A DNA stretch of 30,489 bases from JAFARZ01 sp035651595 (GTDB lineage Bacteria > Actinomycetota > Actinomycetes > Streptosporangiales > Streptosporangiaceae): the NCBI GenBank assembly GCA_035651595.1, contig DASRFJ010000253.1, positions 1 to 30,489 of the forward strand, in the 5' to 3' direction. Shown here piece by piece: positions 1-6,803 of the stretch. The stretch's first letter is position 1. Each line of letters begins with the position of its first letter. A program made the translations under genes and the position numbers. The notes under the pieces were generated by a model. The model was not told the origin of the DNA. It made no database searches and worked only from the letters and a program-made list of their open reading frames with translations.

Positions 1-224
1 CTGATCGAGCCGTCCTCGCCGCAGCTGCCGTGGATCGCGGGAAACACCGCGGTCGGCCGGTGCGCTGCCAGCCGCGTGAGCAGCGCGGCGTCAGCGTCCA
101 GCACGACAGCGTCAACGTCCAGCTTGGTGAGCTCGTCGCGCACGCGGCTGCCGGAGCGGAGCGACACCTCGCGCTCCGCGGAAAGCCCGCCCGCGAGTAT
201 GACGACCTGATCGAGCCCGGTCAC
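1..224 (-). CDS. ddl: D-alanine--D-alanine ligase, N-terminal part (gene runs off the left edge)
   Basis: Ddl joins two D-alanines with ATP to make the dipeptide that ends the peptidoglycan stem. Reading the minus strand from a GTG at 224 gives 74 codons without a stop. The product begins VTGLDQVVILAGGLSAEREV and continues to VFPAIHGSCGEDGSI. The first stretch is the N-terminal 'GG-SAEREVSL-SG' motif of the ATP-grasp ligase. The second matches the family's 'VFP-LHG-GEDG-IQG' motif. The ATP-grasp and C-terminal domains lie outside the window. The GTG overlaps the aminotransferase stop as GTGA, so the two are probably translated in a coupled way. The family assignment rests on these two motifs only; the start is supported by the overlap geometry rather than by a separate ribosome binding site. 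Confidence 0.85.
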   Translation of the reverse strand, partial: MTGLDQVVILAGGLSAEREVSLRSGSRVRDELTKLDVDAVVLDADAALLTRLAAHRPTAVFPAIHGSCGEDGSI

Positions 225-1540
225 GTCCGCGGAACCGCGCCCGGAGCGCCCGCAGCGCCCGGCACGCCCGAAGATCCCGCCGCGCTAGGAGCGAAGTCCT
301 GCCGAAGCTCGACTTCGCCCTCTACCACGCTGGCCAGCCGCCGGATGCCCTCCCGGATGCGATCGGGCGGCGGGAACGCGTAGCAGAGCCGGGCGAACTG
401 GCCGCCCGAGCCGTCCGCGTAGAAGCCGGTGCCCGGCACGTACGCGACCCGGGCGGAGATCGCCCGCGGCAGCATCGCCTTGGCGTCGACGCCGTCCGGC
501 ATGCGCAGCCATACGTAGAAGCCGCCGGCTGGCTTGGTCCACGTGCAACCGGGCGGCATCAGCCGGGCGAGCGCGTCGAGCGTGGCGTCCCGCCGTTCCC
601 GGTACAGCTCGCGGAAGTCCTTGATCTGCTCGCGCCACGGCTGCGAGGTCAGGTACTCCCGCACGGTCAGCTGAGCGAAGCTGGAGTGGCACAGCACTGC
701 GGACTCCGCGGCCAGGATGAGCTTGTCCCGGATCCCGGGCGGCGCCACCGCCCAGCCCACCCGGACCCCGGCGGCGAACGTCTTGGAGAACGTGCCGAGG
801 TAGACCACGCCCTCCGGGTCGTCGGCGCGCATCGCGCGCATCGGGTCGCCGTCGAAGCCGAGCAGCCCGTACGGGTTGTCCTCGACGACGAGCAGCCCGG
901 CCCGCTGGCAGATATCCAGCACGCGATGCCGCCGGTCCGCGGCCAGCGTCACGCCGGCGGGATTGTGGAAGTTCGGCACGGTGTACAGGAACTTGGCCCG
1001 GCGGCCCGAGGCGGCCACCGCGGCGATCGCCTGCTCCAGGGCCTCGGGGATGAGCCCGTCCTCGTCCATCGGGACATGAACCACGTCCGCCTGATAGGCG
1101 GCGAACGCGCCAAGCGCGCCCACGTAGGACGGCGCCTCGGCGAGGACCACGTCGCCGGGGTCGATGAAGATCCGGGCCAGCAGGTCCAGCGCCTGCTGGG
1201 AGCCGACGGTGACCACGACGTCGTCCGGGTGGGCCTCGACCGACTCCAGCGCCATGACGTCGCAGATCCGCTCGCGCAGCCCGGCGTCCCCCTGGGCGGT
1301 GCAGTACTGGAGCGCCGTGGTGCCCTGCCCGGACACCAGGTCGCCCACCAGGTCGCCGACGGCGTCCAGCGGCAGCGCCGCCACGTACGGGGTGCCGCCG
1401 GCCAGCGAGACGATCTCGGGACGGGCCGCTACGGCGAACAAAGCTCGGATCTCGGAGGCAACCATGCCCCTAGCTCGCTCCGCGTACTGTCCGACATAGC
1501 GGTCAATACGCACGGCTGGCGAATCCGATTCTTTGCTCAC
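221..1540 (-). CDS. PLP-dependent class I/II aminotransferase (fold type I, MocR/LysN-like)
   Basis: The 439-residue protein has the whole aminotransferase core. It carries SLAGGTP near the N-terminus, TVGSQQALDLLARI for cofactor phosphate binding, TVPNFHNPAGV, VVEDNPYGLL with the Asp that contacts the pyridine nitrogen, and TFSKTFAAGVRVGW with Lys253 as the Schiff-base lysine. The pattern is that of 2-aminoadipate/valine-type transaminases, but the substrate cannot be told. The GTG at 1540 is preferred because GGGAG lies six bases upstream. An ATG at 1546 abuts that motif, and an upstream extension to 1648 is not family-like. The C-terminus ends in a collagen-like Gly/Pro/Ala tail (SSGVPGAAGAPGAVPRT). 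The stop overlaps the ddl GTG, suggesting an operon linked to cell-wall amino-acid supply (inference). Confidence 0.88.
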   Translation of the reverse strand: MSKESDSPAVRIDRYVGQYAERARGMVASEIRALFAVAARPEIVSLAGGTPYVAALPLDAVGDLVGDLVSGQGTTALQYCTAQGDAGLRERICDVMALESVEAHPDDVVVTVGSQQALDLLARIFIDPGDVVLAEAPSYVGALGAFAAYQADVVHVPMDEDGLIPEALEQAIAAVAASGRRAKFLYTVPNFHNPAGVTLAADRRHRVLDICQRAGLLVVEDNPYGLLGFDGDPMRAMRADDPEGVVYLGTFSKTFAAGVRVGWAVAPPGIRDKLILAAESAVLCHSSFAQLTVREYLTSQPWREQIKDFRELYRERRDATLDALARLMPPGCTWTKPAGGFYVWLRMPDGVDAKAMLPRAISARVAYVPGTGFYADGSGGQFARLCYAFPPPDRIREGIRRLASVVEGEVELRQDFAPSAAGSSGVPGAAGAPGAVPRT

Positions 1541-1669
1541 ACCCATCTCCCGTGGGGTTACGCTGCGTTGAACGCGCGGTTTTGCGGGAAGCCGACGGAC
1601 AGCCCGAGTATCATGCCAGCATAAGGGGTAACTCCCCGATAAGCGCATGGATTTTCGCCGGGGAACAGG

Positions 1670-2323
1670 ATGTCTCGCCGTATCGTCAACATTACGCTGG
1701 ATAACTTGGGTGATTTGCCGCCCAAGTGTCGTAAGTGCGTCTTCTGGGAACTTGGGCCGATTGGCCGGGTCCAGGCCGAGGAAAGCGGCGATCCAGAACT
1801 TGAGAAGGAATCCTGGGTCTCGTCCGTGCTGCTCGAATGGGGCAGCTGCGGCAAGATCGCTTATGTCGACGGGGTTCCAGCGGGCTACATGCTCTATGCG
1901 CCCGCCCAGTACGTGCCCAGGTCAATAGCGTTTCCGACCAGCCCGGTCAGCGCCGACGCGGTGCTGTTCATGACCGCGCATCTGCTGAGTGAATTCACCG
2001 GCGGCGGCATCGGGCGAATGCTCGTCCAGTCAATGGCGAAGGACCTCACCCGGCGCGGCGTCAAGGCCATCGAGGCGTTCGGCGACCGACGCTGGGAATC
2101 CCCTGCCTGTATGCTACCGGTCGATTACCTGCTGGCCGTCGGATTCAAGACGATCCGCCCGCACCACCACTACCCGAGGCTGAGGATGGAACTTCGCACC
2201 ATTCTCACCTGGCGAGAAGATGTGGAGGTTGCCCTGGAGCGCCTGCTCGGATCGATGACCCCGGCGGCCCCCCAGGGCGCCCTGCGTCCCGCCTTCAGCG
2301 AGAGCCCGGCCCTCCCGGGCTAA
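1670..2323 (+). CDS. GNAT-family N-acetyltransferase
   Basis: This 217-residue protein is transcribed away from the aminotransferase. The acetyl-CoA signature is at about residues 108-130: LLSEFTGGGIGRMLVQSMAKDL contains the G-x-G-I-G-R-x-L loop that binds the pyrophosphate. It follows a beta-strand region with GVPAGYMLYAP and precedes KAIEAFGDRR. An early C-x-x-C (PPKCRKCVFWE) is seen. The C-terminal 35 residues are low complexity. A GGGGAACAGG ribosome-binding stretch sits just before the ATG. Related genes lie beside trxA in many actinomycete origin regions. The acceptor substrate is unknown. Confidence 0.85.
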   Translation: MSRRIVNITLDNLGDLPPKCRKCVFWELGPIGRVQAEESGDPELEKESWVSSVLLEWGSCGKIAYVDGVPAGYMLYAPAQYVPRSIAFPTSPVSADAVLFMTAHLLSEFTGGGIGRMLVQSMAKDLTRRGVKAIEAFGDRRWESPACMLPVDYLLAVGFKTIRPHHHYPRLRMELRTILTWREDVEVALERLLGSMTPAAPQGALRPAFSESPALPG

Positions 2324-2370
2324 CCCGGGACTAACCCAGGGCTAACCCGGCTAAGCCCGAGAACCGGGCT
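2303..2370. terminator. Convergent terminator region between the GNAT gene and trxA
   Basis: Two perfect hairpins bracket the gap. AGCCCGG/CCGGGCT has a five-base loop (2303-2321, running into the GNAT stop). AGCCCG/CGGGCT has loop AGAAC (2354-2370, touching the trxA stop). Between them the heptamer CTAACCC recurs three times, plus a degenerate fourth copy. There is no U-tract, as is usual for actinomycete terminators. Either hairpin could serve both strands. Confidence 0.55.
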
Positions 2371-2693
2371 CAGATGAACTCGGCCAGCTCGCGAAGCAGC
2401 GCGGACTTCGGCTTGGCGCCGACGATCTGCTTGACGACCTCGCCGTTGGAGAACACGTTCATGGTGGGGATCGCCATGATGCCGTACCGCTGCGACACGG
2501 CCGGGTTCTCGTCGATGTTGAGCTTCACAACCTCGATCTTGTCGGCGTACTCGGTCGCGATCTCCTCGAGCACCGGAGCGACCATGCGGCACGGACCGCA
2601 CCATTCGGCCCAGTAATCGACGATGACCGGCTTGTCGCTCTTCAGCACCTCGGTCTCGAAGTTCTGGTCAGTCACGACCTTGGTCGCGCCCAC
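2370..2693 (-). CDS. trxA: Thioredoxin
   Basis: A 107-residue cytoplasmic disulfide reductase of normal family length. The active site WCGPC has Cys32 and Cys35. The buried Asp26 (VIVDYWAEW) and the cis-proline in MAIPTMNVF are present, as is the GAKPKSALLREL C-terminal helix. It starts at GTG; an AAGGGA stretch lies upstream, though farther than ideal. It is the last gene of the sigM-trx operon, 23 bases after trxB, which presumably reduces it with NADPH. In Mycobacterium and Streptomyces the trxB-trxA pair lies beside sigM or is controlled by thiol-stress sigma factors; that control is assumed here. Confidence 0.97.
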   Translation of the reverse strand: MGATKVVTDQNFETEVLKSDKPVIVDYWAEWCGPCRMVAPVLEEIATEYADKIEVVKLNIDENPAVSQRYGIMAIPTMNVFSNGEVVKQIVGAKPKSALLRELAEFI

Positions 2694-2716
2694 TGCGGAT
2701 CACATCCCTTAGATAG

Positions 2717-3661
2717 TTACTGTTCCTTGCTAGCCAGCCAGCGCTCGGCATCCAGCGCCGCCGCACACCCGGTGCCCGCCGCCGTCACCGCCTGCCGGTA
2801 ATGCCTGTCGACGACGTCGCCGCAGGCGAACACGCCCTCGATCGCGGTCCTGGTGGACGGCTGGTCCACCAGCAGGTAGCCGTCCTGGTCGGTGGCGAGC
2901 TGCCCGGCGAACAGGTCCGACCGCGGATCGTGGCCGATCGCGACGAACACGCCGGTTACGGCCAGCTCGCTCTCCGTCCCGTCCTTCGTGCTGCGGATCC
3001 GCAGGCCGGTCACCTTGCCGTCGCCGAGCACCTCGGCGACCTCGCTGTCCCACAGGAACTTGATCTTCGGATTGGCGAACGCCCGCTCCTGCATGATCTT
3101 CGACGCGCGCAGCTGGTCCCGGCGGTGCACCACGGTGACCGAGTTTGCGAACCGGGTGAGGAACGTCGCCTCCTCGATGGCCGAGTCGCCGCCGCCGACT
3201 ACCGCGATGTCCTGGCCACGGAAGAAGAACCCGTCACAGGTGGCACACCACGACACACCATGGCCCGCCAGCAGCTGCTCACCGGGCACATCCAGCGACC
3301 GGTACTTGGACCCGGTGGCCACGATCACCGTCCGGGCCAGGTACGTGTCAGTCTCGGTCCTGACCACCTTGGGTTCGGCGGTCAGGTCGACCGACGTCAC
3401 GTCGTCCGGCACCAGCTCGGCGCCGAACCGCTCGGCCTGCTTGCGGATCGAGTCCATCAGCTCCGGACCCATGATCCCGTCCGGGAAGCCCGGGAAGTTC
3501 TCCACGTCGGTGGTCTGCATCAGGGCGCCGCCGGCGGTGACCGAGCCGGTGAGCACGAGCGGCCTGAGCTGAGCGCGCGCCGCGTACAGCGCGGCCGTGT
3601 AACCCGCGGGACCAGACCCGATAACTATGACGTTCCTGACCTCGGCCACTTGCCCTGCCAT
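2717..3661 (-). CDS. trxB: Thioredoxin-disulfide reductase
   Basis: A 314-residue FAD/NADPH flavoenzyme that recycles thioredoxin. From the N-terminus: the FAD dinucleotide motif VIGSGPAGYTAAL, the redox pair in WCATCDGFFF, the NADPH motif VVGGGDSAIEEA with nearby VVHRRDQLRA, and the C-terminal FAD motif GVFACGDVVD. This is the standard low-molecular-weight TrxR layout. The ATG at 3661 gives the normal N-terminus (MAGQVAEVRNVIVIG). A longer frame to 3751 would run into the anti-sigma gene and adds non-family residues. Forty bases separate it from the anti-sigma gene, so it is likely co-transcribed. Confidence 0.97.
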   Translation of the reverse strand: MAGQVAEVRNVIVIGSGPAGYTAALYAARAQLRPLVLTGSVTAGGALMQTTDVENFPGFPDGIMGPELMDSIRKQAERFGAELVPDDVTSVDLTAEPKVVRTETDTYLARTVIVATGSKYRSLDVPGEQLLAGHGVSWCATCDGFFFRGQDIAVVGGGDSAIEEATFLTRFANSVTVVHRRDQLRASKIMQERAFANPKIKFLWDSEVAEVLGDGKVTGLRIRSTKDGTESELAVTGVFVAIGHDPRSDLFAGQLATDQDGYLLVDQPSTRTAIEGVFACGDVVDRHYRQAVTAAGTGCAAALDAERWLASKEQ

Positions 3662-3701
3662 TCTCTCTAGGCCACCTGACTGGCAATCCAGAGAACCGAT
3701 A

Positions 3702-4562
3702 TTAGGGCGCAGAGATTCCCGGCGACAGGACCACGTGATCAAGGATGTCACTGTTCGTGGCGGAGCAGTGCGGGCCCGCGACCCACACCTGATCCGAGCC
3801 GTCCCGTGACAGCACGATTACCGTGGCCGGCGTGTCCTGATAGCGCGCCTTCTCGGTCAGCACCGGGGTCTCGTTGTGGGTGATCCGCAGCACGCAGGCG
3901 GACACCGCGGTCGGGGCGAGCGTGGCGTGCAGCGAGGGACGGGCGCGCAGCTGGGCAGCTACCTGCGTCTTGAGCGTCGCCGCCGTGTAGTTCACGCCGC
4001 TGGTCACCACGTACACCGCCGAGCCGGGTACGGCCTGGTTGTTCCGGTCCGGGCTCATCCGCGACCTAGCCGAGCCGGAGGCCGCACCGGCCGACACACC
4101 ATTCCCCGAAGTGACGGCTTGCCCGTTGTTGTCGTTCGCCGCGGAGTCAGGCCCGGACAGCGCGGAGGTGCCGCCGACCTGGCTGAGCACGTAGCCGCCT
4201 CCGGCGAGCACCGCCGCGGCGGCCGCCACGGGCGCCAGGACACGCACCCGGAAGACGCCCGCCCAGGACCGGCCCGCCCAGGACGGGAAGGCACGGCGCC
4301 TGGCGGGAACCGAATGCCGTTCCGCCGGAATAGGCCGGTGAACCTCGGCGGCGAGGGCATCGTCGAGGCGGCGCGCCACCGCATCGGGCATGGACGGCGC
4401 CGGCGTGGCCGCGAGCAGCGCGGACACCTGGGCGAGCCGCGCGTCAAGCGCGGCGCACTCGGCGCAGCCGGACAGGTGCGCGGCAATCGCGCGCCGCCGC
4501 CGACCGGTGATCAGCCAGGCGCGGTACTCCGCCAGGACGTCCGCGTCCAGGTGGCCCTTCAT
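3702..4562 (-). CDS. Membrane anti-sigma factor of the zinc (ZAS) type, partner of SigM
   Basis: A 286-residue protein. The N-terminal domain has the zinc-type H-x3-C-x2-C motif at His29, Cys33 and Cys36 (HLSGCAEC). One transmembrane helix follows a basic stretch (VLAPVAAAAAVLAGGGYVL, about residues 110-130). A Ser/Asn/Gly-rich linker then leads to an extracytoplasmic domain with two cysteines. The start ATG overlaps the sigM stop (ATGA), the usual coupling of an ECF sigma factor with its anti-sigma. In the mycobacterial equivalent (RsmA) the protein holds SigM at the membrane. Here the partner and the redox or zinc sensing are inferred from position and motif. Confidence 0.87.
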   Translation of the reverse strand: MKGHLDADVLAEYRAWLITGRRRRAIAAHLSGCAECAALDARLAQVSALLAATPAPSMPDAVARRLDDALAAEVHRPIPAERHSVPARRRAFPSWAGRSWAGVFRVRVLAPVAAAAAVLAGGGYVLSQVGGTSALSGPDSAANDNNGQAVTSGNGVSAGAASGSARSRMSPDRNNQAVPGSAVYVVTSGVNYTAATLKTQVAAQLRARPSLHATLAPTAVSACVLRITHNETPVLTEKARYQDTPATVIVLSRDGSDQVWVAGPHCSATNSDILDHVVLSPGISAP

Positions 4563-5215
4563 GCATCTCCTCCCTGCGGTGAGACGCGCTCGCCAGGCGC
4601 CTGGTTCCGTGTCGTCGTACTGGGGGGCGGATCCCCCAGGCCCCCCCGCAAGTGAGCCACGAGAGGCAGCAGCCTAGCCCGGGACCGCGCGCAGCGGCTC
4701 TTGACCGTTCCGGGGGAAATGCCCAGGATGTCCGCAGCGTCCGCGACCGAGTAGCCGAGCATGTCGACCAGCACCAAGGCCGCGCGCTGCGGCGGCGGCA
4801 GCACCCGCAGCGCCGCGTCGACGTCCAGCCGCGCGGCGGTGAGTTCGGTGCCGTCCGGCGCCTGCGGCGCCAGCGCGGCGAGCGCCTCGTCTTCCCCGGT
4901 CATCGCGGGCCGCGCCGCCCGGCGCCGCAGCCGGTCCAGGCAGGCGTTCACCACGATGCGGTGCAGCCACGTGGTGACCGCGGACTCGCCGCGGAAATCA
5001 CCGGCGCGGCGGAACGCGGAGAGCATGGCGTCCTGGAGTGCGTCCGCGGCCTCCTCCTGGTCGCACACGGTGCGCAGGGCAACCGCCCAGAGCCGGTCCC
5101 GATGGCGGCGGAACAGCTCCCCGAATGCCTCCGTGTCGCCAGCAACGTGCAGCCGCAGCAGCTGGGCGTCTGAAACAGACCCCGGATCAGCTGTTGGTCC
5201 CGTGGATGCTGACAT
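4559..5215 (-). CDS. sigM: ECF-type RNA polymerase sigma factor, SigM-like
   Basis: A 218-residue ECF sigma factor. Region 2 is FGELFRRHRDRLWAVALRTVCDQEEAADALQDAMLSAFRR followed by TWLHRIVVNACLDRLRRR. Region 4 is LPPPQRAALVLVDMLGYSVADAADILGISPGTVKSR, a helix-turn-helix that reads the -35 element. The ATG at 5215 lies 29 bases inside the preceding pseudokinase gene and has no clear ribosome binding site, which fits translational coupling. The name follows the conserved order murJ-sigM-anti-sigma-trxB-trxA. Oddity: after the usual end of region 4 the protein runs into RGGLGDPPPS, encoded by a G-run/C-run palindromic element (4619-4649), and then a 19-residue tail not expected in the family. Confidence 0.92.
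   Translation of the reverse strand: MSASTGPTADPGSVSDAQLLRLHVAGDTEAFGELFRRHRDRLWAVALRTVCDQEEAADALQDAMLSAFRRAGDFRGESAVTTWLHRIVVNACLDRLRRRAARPAMTGEDEALAALAPQAPDGTELTAARLDVDAALRVLPPPQRAALVLVDMLGYSVADAADILGISPGTVKSRCARSRARLLPLVAHLRGGLGDPPPSTTTRNQAPGERVSPQGGDA
4619..4649 (-). repeat. G-run/C-run palindromic element inside the 3' end of sigM
   Basis: On the minus strand the order is GGGGGGG, CCT, GGGGG, ATCCG, CCCCCC, AGT. This is the same architecture as the copies in pcnA (12291-12358) and between rpsF and ssb (24556-24587). It is read in the same frame as the pcnA copies, giving RGGLGDPPPS. It can fold as a hairpin between the second G-run and the C-run. Confidence 0.6.
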
Positions 5216-6788
5216 CGTAGATCTGCGCCTGGTACTCGTTGGGCGAGCCAGCCAGCGGCGGGAGGTAGGTGAACCAGATGAGCACGTAACGCCCGGTCGC
5301 GCTGCTGCTCACCGGGAACGTCGTGGTGCCGGATGCGGTGGCGGACGTGGCGACCGTCGTGAACGAGCCCTTCGCGGACGGGCTGTTGCTGTTGCCGATC
5401 TCGATGTTGACATGGGCGCAGCACTGGGTGCCGAACTGCACCGCCACCTGGTCGAGCCGGACCGCCGAGCCCATGTCGATGATCAGGCCCACGCCGTCCT
5501 TGAGGTTGCCGAACTTCGGGGAACCCCGGTAGAAGGACGTGTGCCAGAACTTGCCCTGCTGGCCGCCGAGCGCGTTCTGGGTCTCGCCGGGATCGTCGGA
5601 GTTGGCGTCGTTGTCGTCCGGGTTGTACACCGCCGCGCTCTGGGGCTTCAGCAGCACCGACGCGGCCGACGAGCCCGGATGGGTGGTCTGCTGCTGGTGC
5701 TGCGCGGGCTGTCCGGTCGAGCCGTGGTGCAGCGTGCGGCTGATCGCCCAGGCGGTCACGCCGATCGCCGCGAGCACCACCACGATCACGATGCTGACCA
5801 CGCCTCTGGCGACCGCGGACCGCTCCGTGGCGGGATAGCTGCGGCGGTACCCGCCATGACGCCCGGTGGCGTTCGCGTAGCGGCGCGGTATCGTGCCGCT
5901 GGACTGCGCGTCGCCGTAGGAACCGTCGTCGTAGGAGCCGTCGCCGGCCGCCGGCCGGGAGATCGTCGTGGTGCTCAGGGCTGTGCTCGACGGCGGCATC
6001 GGCCCGAACGTCGGATGCGGCGCGATCGCGGTCAGCGCGTCGCCGAACTCCACCGGGGTGCTCAGCGCGGGACCGTGCCGGTCCTCCTGCTGGAACAGCG
6101 CGCGGCAGGTCACCGAGTCGATGCCGGCCGGCACGCCGGCGGCGACCTGGCGCGGAGTGCATGGCTCGCCGTCGGAGTCGACCGGGGCGGGCGGCAGCAC
6201 GCTGGCGTCGGGGCCAGGCCAGTATCCGGTGAGCGCCGCGTACAGCAGCCGGGACAGATCGCGGGTGTCGGTGAGCTCGGGGTCCTCGGTGTCGGTGAGT
6301 GCCGCGCCGGCCAGCGCCGCGTCGATGCCCAGGCCGGTGATCTTCACCCCGCTGCTGGCCGTCCAGTGCAGCGCGGCCGGGACGAGCCGCAGGTGCGCCA
6401 GTCCCGACCGGTGCGCCGCGGCTATCGCCTGCGCGGTCTCCGCGATCAGCGACACCGCGTGCTCGGGCTCAAGAGGCCCGTCGGAGACCAGGTCGACAAG
6501 GCTCTCCCCGGCCACCCACTCCAGCACCACATAGGCGCCGTCGTCGGCGTCCTCCACGTCGAAGACCTGCGCGAACCTGGTGTCGCCGAGACGGCTCGCG
6601 GAGCGCGCCGCGGTCACCGTCTCGCTGACCCGCGGGAAGCCCGGCGCGAAGGTGAGCACCGTCACCGGCCGGGCGAGCGTCTCGTCGGTGGCCTTCCAGT
6701 ACGTCCAGCCCGTGCCCGCGGTCATCTGGTCGACAAGCCGGTACCGCCCAGCAAGCCGGGTTCCGGGTTCGGACGTGTATGTGCTCAT
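5187..6788 (-). CDS. Membrane pseudokinase with extracellular discoidin-like domain (MurJ partner)
   Basis: The 533-residue protein has a Ser/Thr-kinase-like fold at about residues 10-260 but lacks the catalytic residues. The Lys strand reads ARPVTVLTF, the HRD region reads GLAHLRLVPAAL, and DFG is replaced by GLG. A Ser/Tyr/Gly-rich linker follows, then one transmembrane helix at about 327-350 (VVSIVIVVVLAAIGVTAW). The rest is an extracytoplasmic beta-rich domain with KFGNLKDGVGLIIDMG and a CC pair, of F5/8C (discoidin) galactose-binding type. In Mycobacterium tuberculosis a comparable pseudokinase-TM-lectin-like region is fused to MviN/MurJ; when phosphorylated by PknB it recruits FhaA to restrain cell-wall synthesis. 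Here it is a separate gene 15 bases after murJ. The role is inferred from that precedent. Confidence 0.85.
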   Translation of the reverse strand: MSTYTSEPGTRLAGRYRLVDQMTAGTGWTYWKATDETLARPVTVLTFAPGFPRVSETVTAARSASRLGDTRFAQVFDVEDADDGAYVVLEWVAGESLVDLVSDGPLEPEHAVSLIAETAQAIAAAHRSGLAHLRLVPAALHWTASSGVKITGLGIDAALAGAALTDTEDPELTDTRDLSRLLYAALTGYWPGPDASVLPPAPVDSDGEPCTPRQVAAGVPAGIDSVTCRALFQQEDRHGPALSTPVEFGDALTAIAPHPTFGPMPPSSTALSTTTISRPAAGDGSYDDGSYGDAQSSGTIPRRYANATGRHGGYRRSYPATERSAVARGVVSIVIVVVLAAIGVTAWAISRTLHHGSTGQPAQHQQQTTHPGSSAASVLLKPQSAAVYNPDDNDANSDDPGETQNALGGQQGKFWHTSFYRGSPKFGNLKDGVGLIIDMGSAVRLDQVAVQFGTQCCAHVNIEIGNSNSPSAKGSFTTVATSATASGTTTFPVSSSATGRYVLIWFTYLPPLAGSPNEYQAQIYDVSIHGTNS

Positions 6789-6803
6789 AGGTTGCTACCC
6801 ATG

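Noticed and set aside
1600..1625. TATCAT as a promoter for the GNAT gene
   Set aside because: The nearest -35-like hexamer is 21 bases away and the gap is too small to judge. No promoter is claimed.
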